From Methanotrichaceae archaeon (GTDB lineage: Archaea; Halobacteriota; Methanosarcinia; Methanotrichales; Methanotrichaceae): a stretch of 36,804 nt of DNA. The position numbers were made by a program, and so were the translations under genes. This document shows, piece by piece, positions 34,925 to 36,804 of this stretch. Location of the stretch: NCBI GenBank assembly GCA_016927425.1, contig JAFGMR010000044.1, positions 1 to 36,804 of the forward strand, given 5' to 3'. The notes below the pieces were generated by a model. The model did no database searches. It worked only from the letters and a program-made list of their open reading frames with translations, and was not told where the DNA came from. Position 1 is the stretch's first letter, and the number at the start of each line of letters is the position of its first letter.

Positions 34925-35104
34925 GCTGCAATCACCGATGGGACAAACATGGATGGCCTTTGGGGCTGCATTCAGGAAATCCTGTGGCCTAATTGCTTCA
35001 ATGGGTCCACGACACGGTGGTCATGGTAAGCGACGGGTCGTCTGTTGTGGTCGCCGATAGCACCGCGAGCCTCAATGAGGCCCTTGCCATGCCTGCCAGG
35101 AGCT
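34925..35104 (-). CRISPR. Fossil CRISPR fragment separated from the main array
   Basis: At 34995-35030 lies a 36-nt sequence matching the main-array repeat at 32 of 36 positions (ends GTCATGGTAAG; the stem arms CCA-GAC/GTC-TGG are unchanged, changes fall at position 2, in the G run and in the loop). Exactly 38 nt to its right, GCCTCAATGAGGCC (35069-35082) matches the repeat's 5' 14 nt at 11 positions. Exactly 38 nt to its left ends a segment with CAAT and CATGG in nearly the right places (34925-34956, about 4 nt short). Array spacers are 35-38 nt, so the spacing supports three old repeat units. Only the middle one is certain. The rest of this gap, up to the vapC stop at 35190, shows no gene. 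Confidence 0.75.
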
Positions 35105-35189
35105 GCCCCGAGGACCGTCGAAGCGATTGACGGGCGCTTCTATCTTTGGATAGCGGCGGCCACGTATTCCCCATAAGATGCTTTGCTAT

Positions 35190-35615
35190 TCATCCGGTAA
35201 GGATTGGCCAGATCAACCGAACGTTCTTCTCAGCCTTCGCTCTTTCGTACATCTTCTGATCGAGGGTCAGAAGCGGCACTTGTTCCCCCTCCGATGCCGC
35301 GAGAAATAGGGAATCATAGAACGTAGTCTTGCATTCCAGAGCAATGTCATATGCCAGGCTGGCAAGATCTGCTGAGGATATTAGGGTGCAAGATCTGATA
35401 AAATCCAGGCATGCGCATAGCGACTGCCTGGAAGCGTCCCTGTCTTCTCCAAACATGACAACCCTCTTCCAGGCAACATTTCCAACTTCAGCCACGGCTA
35501 GATCCAGAGTTATTGGGCTGCAGCCGGCAACGATCTCCATAGCCTGCTCAGATCCATCCTCTTCGAAGTAGAGAGCGACAATGACGCCAGTATCGAGGAC
35601 GGCTCTATCTCGCAT
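35190..35615 (-). CDS. vapC: VapC-like PIN-domain toxin (RNase)
   Basis: 141-aa PIN-domain ribonuclease, the toxin of a type II toxin-antitoxin pair. The acidic metal-binding residues are visible: Asp8 (LDTGVIV), Glu in VAEVGNVAW, Asp in FYDSLFLAAS and Asp in LLTLDQKMYERA. Targets of VapC toxins are usually tRNA or rRNA; the target here is unknown. The start overlaps the 3' end of the vapB-like gene by 11 nt, so translation is coupled and antitoxin is made first. The pair lies between the fossil repeat and the main CRISPR array, on the same strand as the array. Confidence 0.92.
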   Translation of the reverse strand: MRDRAVLDTGVIVALYFEEDGSEQAMEIVAGCSPITLDLAVAEVGNVAWKRVVMFGEDRDASRQSLCACLDFIRSCTLISSADLASLAYDIALECKTTFYDSLFLAASEGEQVPLLTLDQKMYERAKAEKNVRLIWPILTG

Positions 35616-35835
35616 CTCTGTCCTCTCTGATCAGGTCCGAGGCGCTTACGCCTATATTTCTGGTTTGCTTCCGGAGCTCTCTACCATCTGCCAACAGCTT
35701 CTGCCTTCTCTTCTCTTTCACCAACTCTTCAATGGAATGTCTAATGTCAGATTGCCAGTTGACATCTTTCATCTCATCCATCATCTGTCGGATCGCTGTA
35801 GGGATGCGGATCGTATACACACTGCTTGTAGACAT
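35605..35835 (-). CDS. vapB: VapB-like antitoxin (ribbon-helix-helix)
   Basis: 76-aa basic/acidic protein. The N-terminal strand SSVYTIRIPTAIRQMMDEMKD followed by helices fits a ribbon-helix-helix DNA-binding domain; the C-terminal charged tail (KEKRRQKLLADGRELRKQT...) would wrap the PIN toxin. It precedes vapC with an 11-nt overlap. ATG 35835 is 25 nt from a strong TATA box, a leaderless arrangement, and a perfect 12-bp palindrome sits just upstream, the expected operator for autorepression by a VapBC complex. Confidence 0.87.
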   Translation of the reverse strand: MSTSSVYTIRIPTAIRQMMDEMKDVNWQSDIRHSIEELVKEKRRQKLLADGRELRKQTRNIGVSASDLIREDRDAR

Positions 35836-35836
35836 A

Positions 35837-35866
35837 TTAGCATGCTAAACGTGAAGATATATACAT
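35837..35866 (-). promoter_or_regulatory. vapBC promoter with palindromic operator
   Basis: Minus-strand ATGTATATATCTTC (TATA, centre about 35860) is followed by the perfect palindrome TTAGCATGCTAA at 35837-35848, which covers the predicted transcription start one base before the vapB ATG. Position and symmetry suit a ribbon-helix-helix repressor. Confidence 0.65.
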
Positions 35867-35934
35867 TTTCTCATTGTCTGCAATTCGTAAACATAAATGT
35901 CACTCGATGCGGGAACAGCATTGTCAACAAGCAA

Positions 35935-36804
35935 GTTTGAATGGATCCACGACCCGGAGGTCATGGTAAGGCCCCAGTAACGCAACGGGGCTAATCTCGC
36001 TGGGCAAGGTTTCAATGGGGCCACGACCCGGAGGTCATGGTAAGTCGCATCTCTGAGTGCCAGTTACCCTGAATATACGGCGTTTCAATGGGGCCACGAC
36101 CCGGAGGTCATGGTAAGCCACCGGAGTGGGGCAATGCGGGTGGAGGTATTTCCGGTTTCAATGGGGCCACGACTCGGAGGTCATGGTAAGACTACTCGAC
36201 AGATATGAAATCAAGGTGGAATATATACGTTTCAATGGGGCCACGACTCGGAGGTCATGGTAAGCCCCGCCACCACCAACAGCGAGCTCCCTGGAAAAGC
36301 GTTTCAATGGGGCCACGACTCGGAGGTCATGGTAAGACCGGCACCTGAAGGTAAGCCCGCGCCTAGGGTGTTTAGTTTCAATGGGGCCACGACTCGGAGG
36401 TCATGGTAAGAGAATATGGACGATGAAAAGAAAATGAGTCCTGGTGTTTCAATGGGGCCACGACTCGGAGGTCATGGTAAGGGGAATGGTTCCGCACGAG
36501 ATCAGAGAATGTGGATTCGGTTTCAATGGGGCCACGACTCGGAGGTCATGGTAAGCGACCATTGACCATTGGGGAGATGAGAAGCACATTAGTTTCAATG
36601 GGGCCACGACTCGGAGGTCATGGTAAGGAAGCTCGCAGGACAGAGATTTCTGCGAGAAGTGCGTTTCAATGGGGCCACGACTCGGAGGTCATGGTAAGGG
36701 CGCTGATGGTAAGATAGTCGGCTGCCGCAAGTTCGTTTCAATGGGGCCACGACTCGGAGGTCATGGTAAGGGCAGCCCTTTTGCGGCCCCGCTGTATAAC
36801 GAAA
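35935..36804 (-). CRISPR. CRISPR array, 12 repeats of 36 nt, continuing off the right edge
   Basis: Repeats start at 35935, 36009, 36082, 36155, 36229, 36301, 36375, 36446, 36520, 36592, 36663 and 36735. On the plus strand each begins GTTTCAATGGGGCC and ends GGTCATGGTAAG. Spacers are 38, 37, 37, 38, 36, 38, 35, 38, 36, 35 and 36 nt, with a twelfth cut at 34 nt by the window end. The reverse complement ends in ATTGAAAC, the usual crRNA 5' handle, so the array reads on the minus strand. The repeat at 35935 has three 5'-half changes (terminal degeneration) and the first three have GACCC where the rest have GACTC, so the old end is on the left and the leader lies beyond 36804. The repeat folds as CCAcGAC/GTCaTGG with a 6-nt loop. 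No cas gene is in the window. Confidence 0.98.

Noticed and set aside
35148-35183. Another decayed CRISPR repeat (GGCCACG and CATAAG)
   Set aside because: Only about a third of positions agree and the distance from the previous unit is 43-44 nt, outside the array's 35-38 nt range.

Overview
The window comes from a GC-rich euryarchaeal genome, most likely an acetoclastic methanogen of the Methanothrix/Methanosaeta type (inference). The archaeal markers are a replication factor C small subunit, an archaeal-length IleRS, TATA-type promoters about 25 nt upstream of start codons (often leaderless), a MEDS-domain sensor kinase, and many secreted or membrane proteins of methanogen style. No rRNA or tRNA gene was seen.

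Layout. 1-6.5 kb: the 3' end of an unknown gene, a secreted S9 prolyl-oligopeptidase-type enzyme, a complete IS1634/IS4-type insertion sequence (2231-3881, with terminal inverted repeats and a 6-bp target duplication) sitting 43 bp upstream of the peptidase start, and an MMPL/RND exporter. 6.5-8.4 kb: a small possible protein and a secreted LGFP-repeat protein. 8.4-13 kb: a translationally coupled pair (HyuA-like hydantoinase/oxoprolinase and a histone-deacetylase-family amidohydrolase with a C-terminal Cys cluster), a decayed duplicated segment, an orphan HicB-like protein and a Cys-rich protein of unknown function. 13-16.7 kb: a GT28-type glycosyltransferase, then a minus-strand operon of an astacin (M12A) metalloprotease, a YbaY/YscW-like protein and an ArsC arsenate reductase, and a small unknown gene. 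16.8-21.6 kb: housekeeping genes (bifunctional nuclease and ileS in one operon; rfcS divergent from ileS).

21.6-31.6 kb is a signalling block on the minus strand. One operon holds a secreted Gly-rich protein, a cyclase-family hydrolase and a very large PAS/GAF hybrid sensor. That sensor has lost its phospho-acceptor (DHp) domain and half of its ATPase domain, but keeps REC and HPt. Immediately upstream is a second hybrid kinase (MEDS-PAS-HisKA-HATPase-pseudoREC-REC) that is catalytically intact but has no HPt. The two could together make one phosphorelay (inference).

31.7-36.8 kb is a defence region on the minus strand: a single-chain type IIG (Eco57I-like) restriction-modification enzyme, a VapBC toxin-antitoxin pair with a palindromic operator, and a CRISPR array of at least 12 repeats that runs off the right edge. 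The array reads on the minus strand, so its leader and any cas genes lie beyond the window. A fossil piece of the same array (one clear 36-nt repeat at 34995-35030, with weaker repeat-like segments exactly 38 nt away on both sides) lies on the far side of vapBC. The toxin-antitoxin module is therefore embedded in, or was inserted into, the old end of the array. This composite is the most interesting part of the window.
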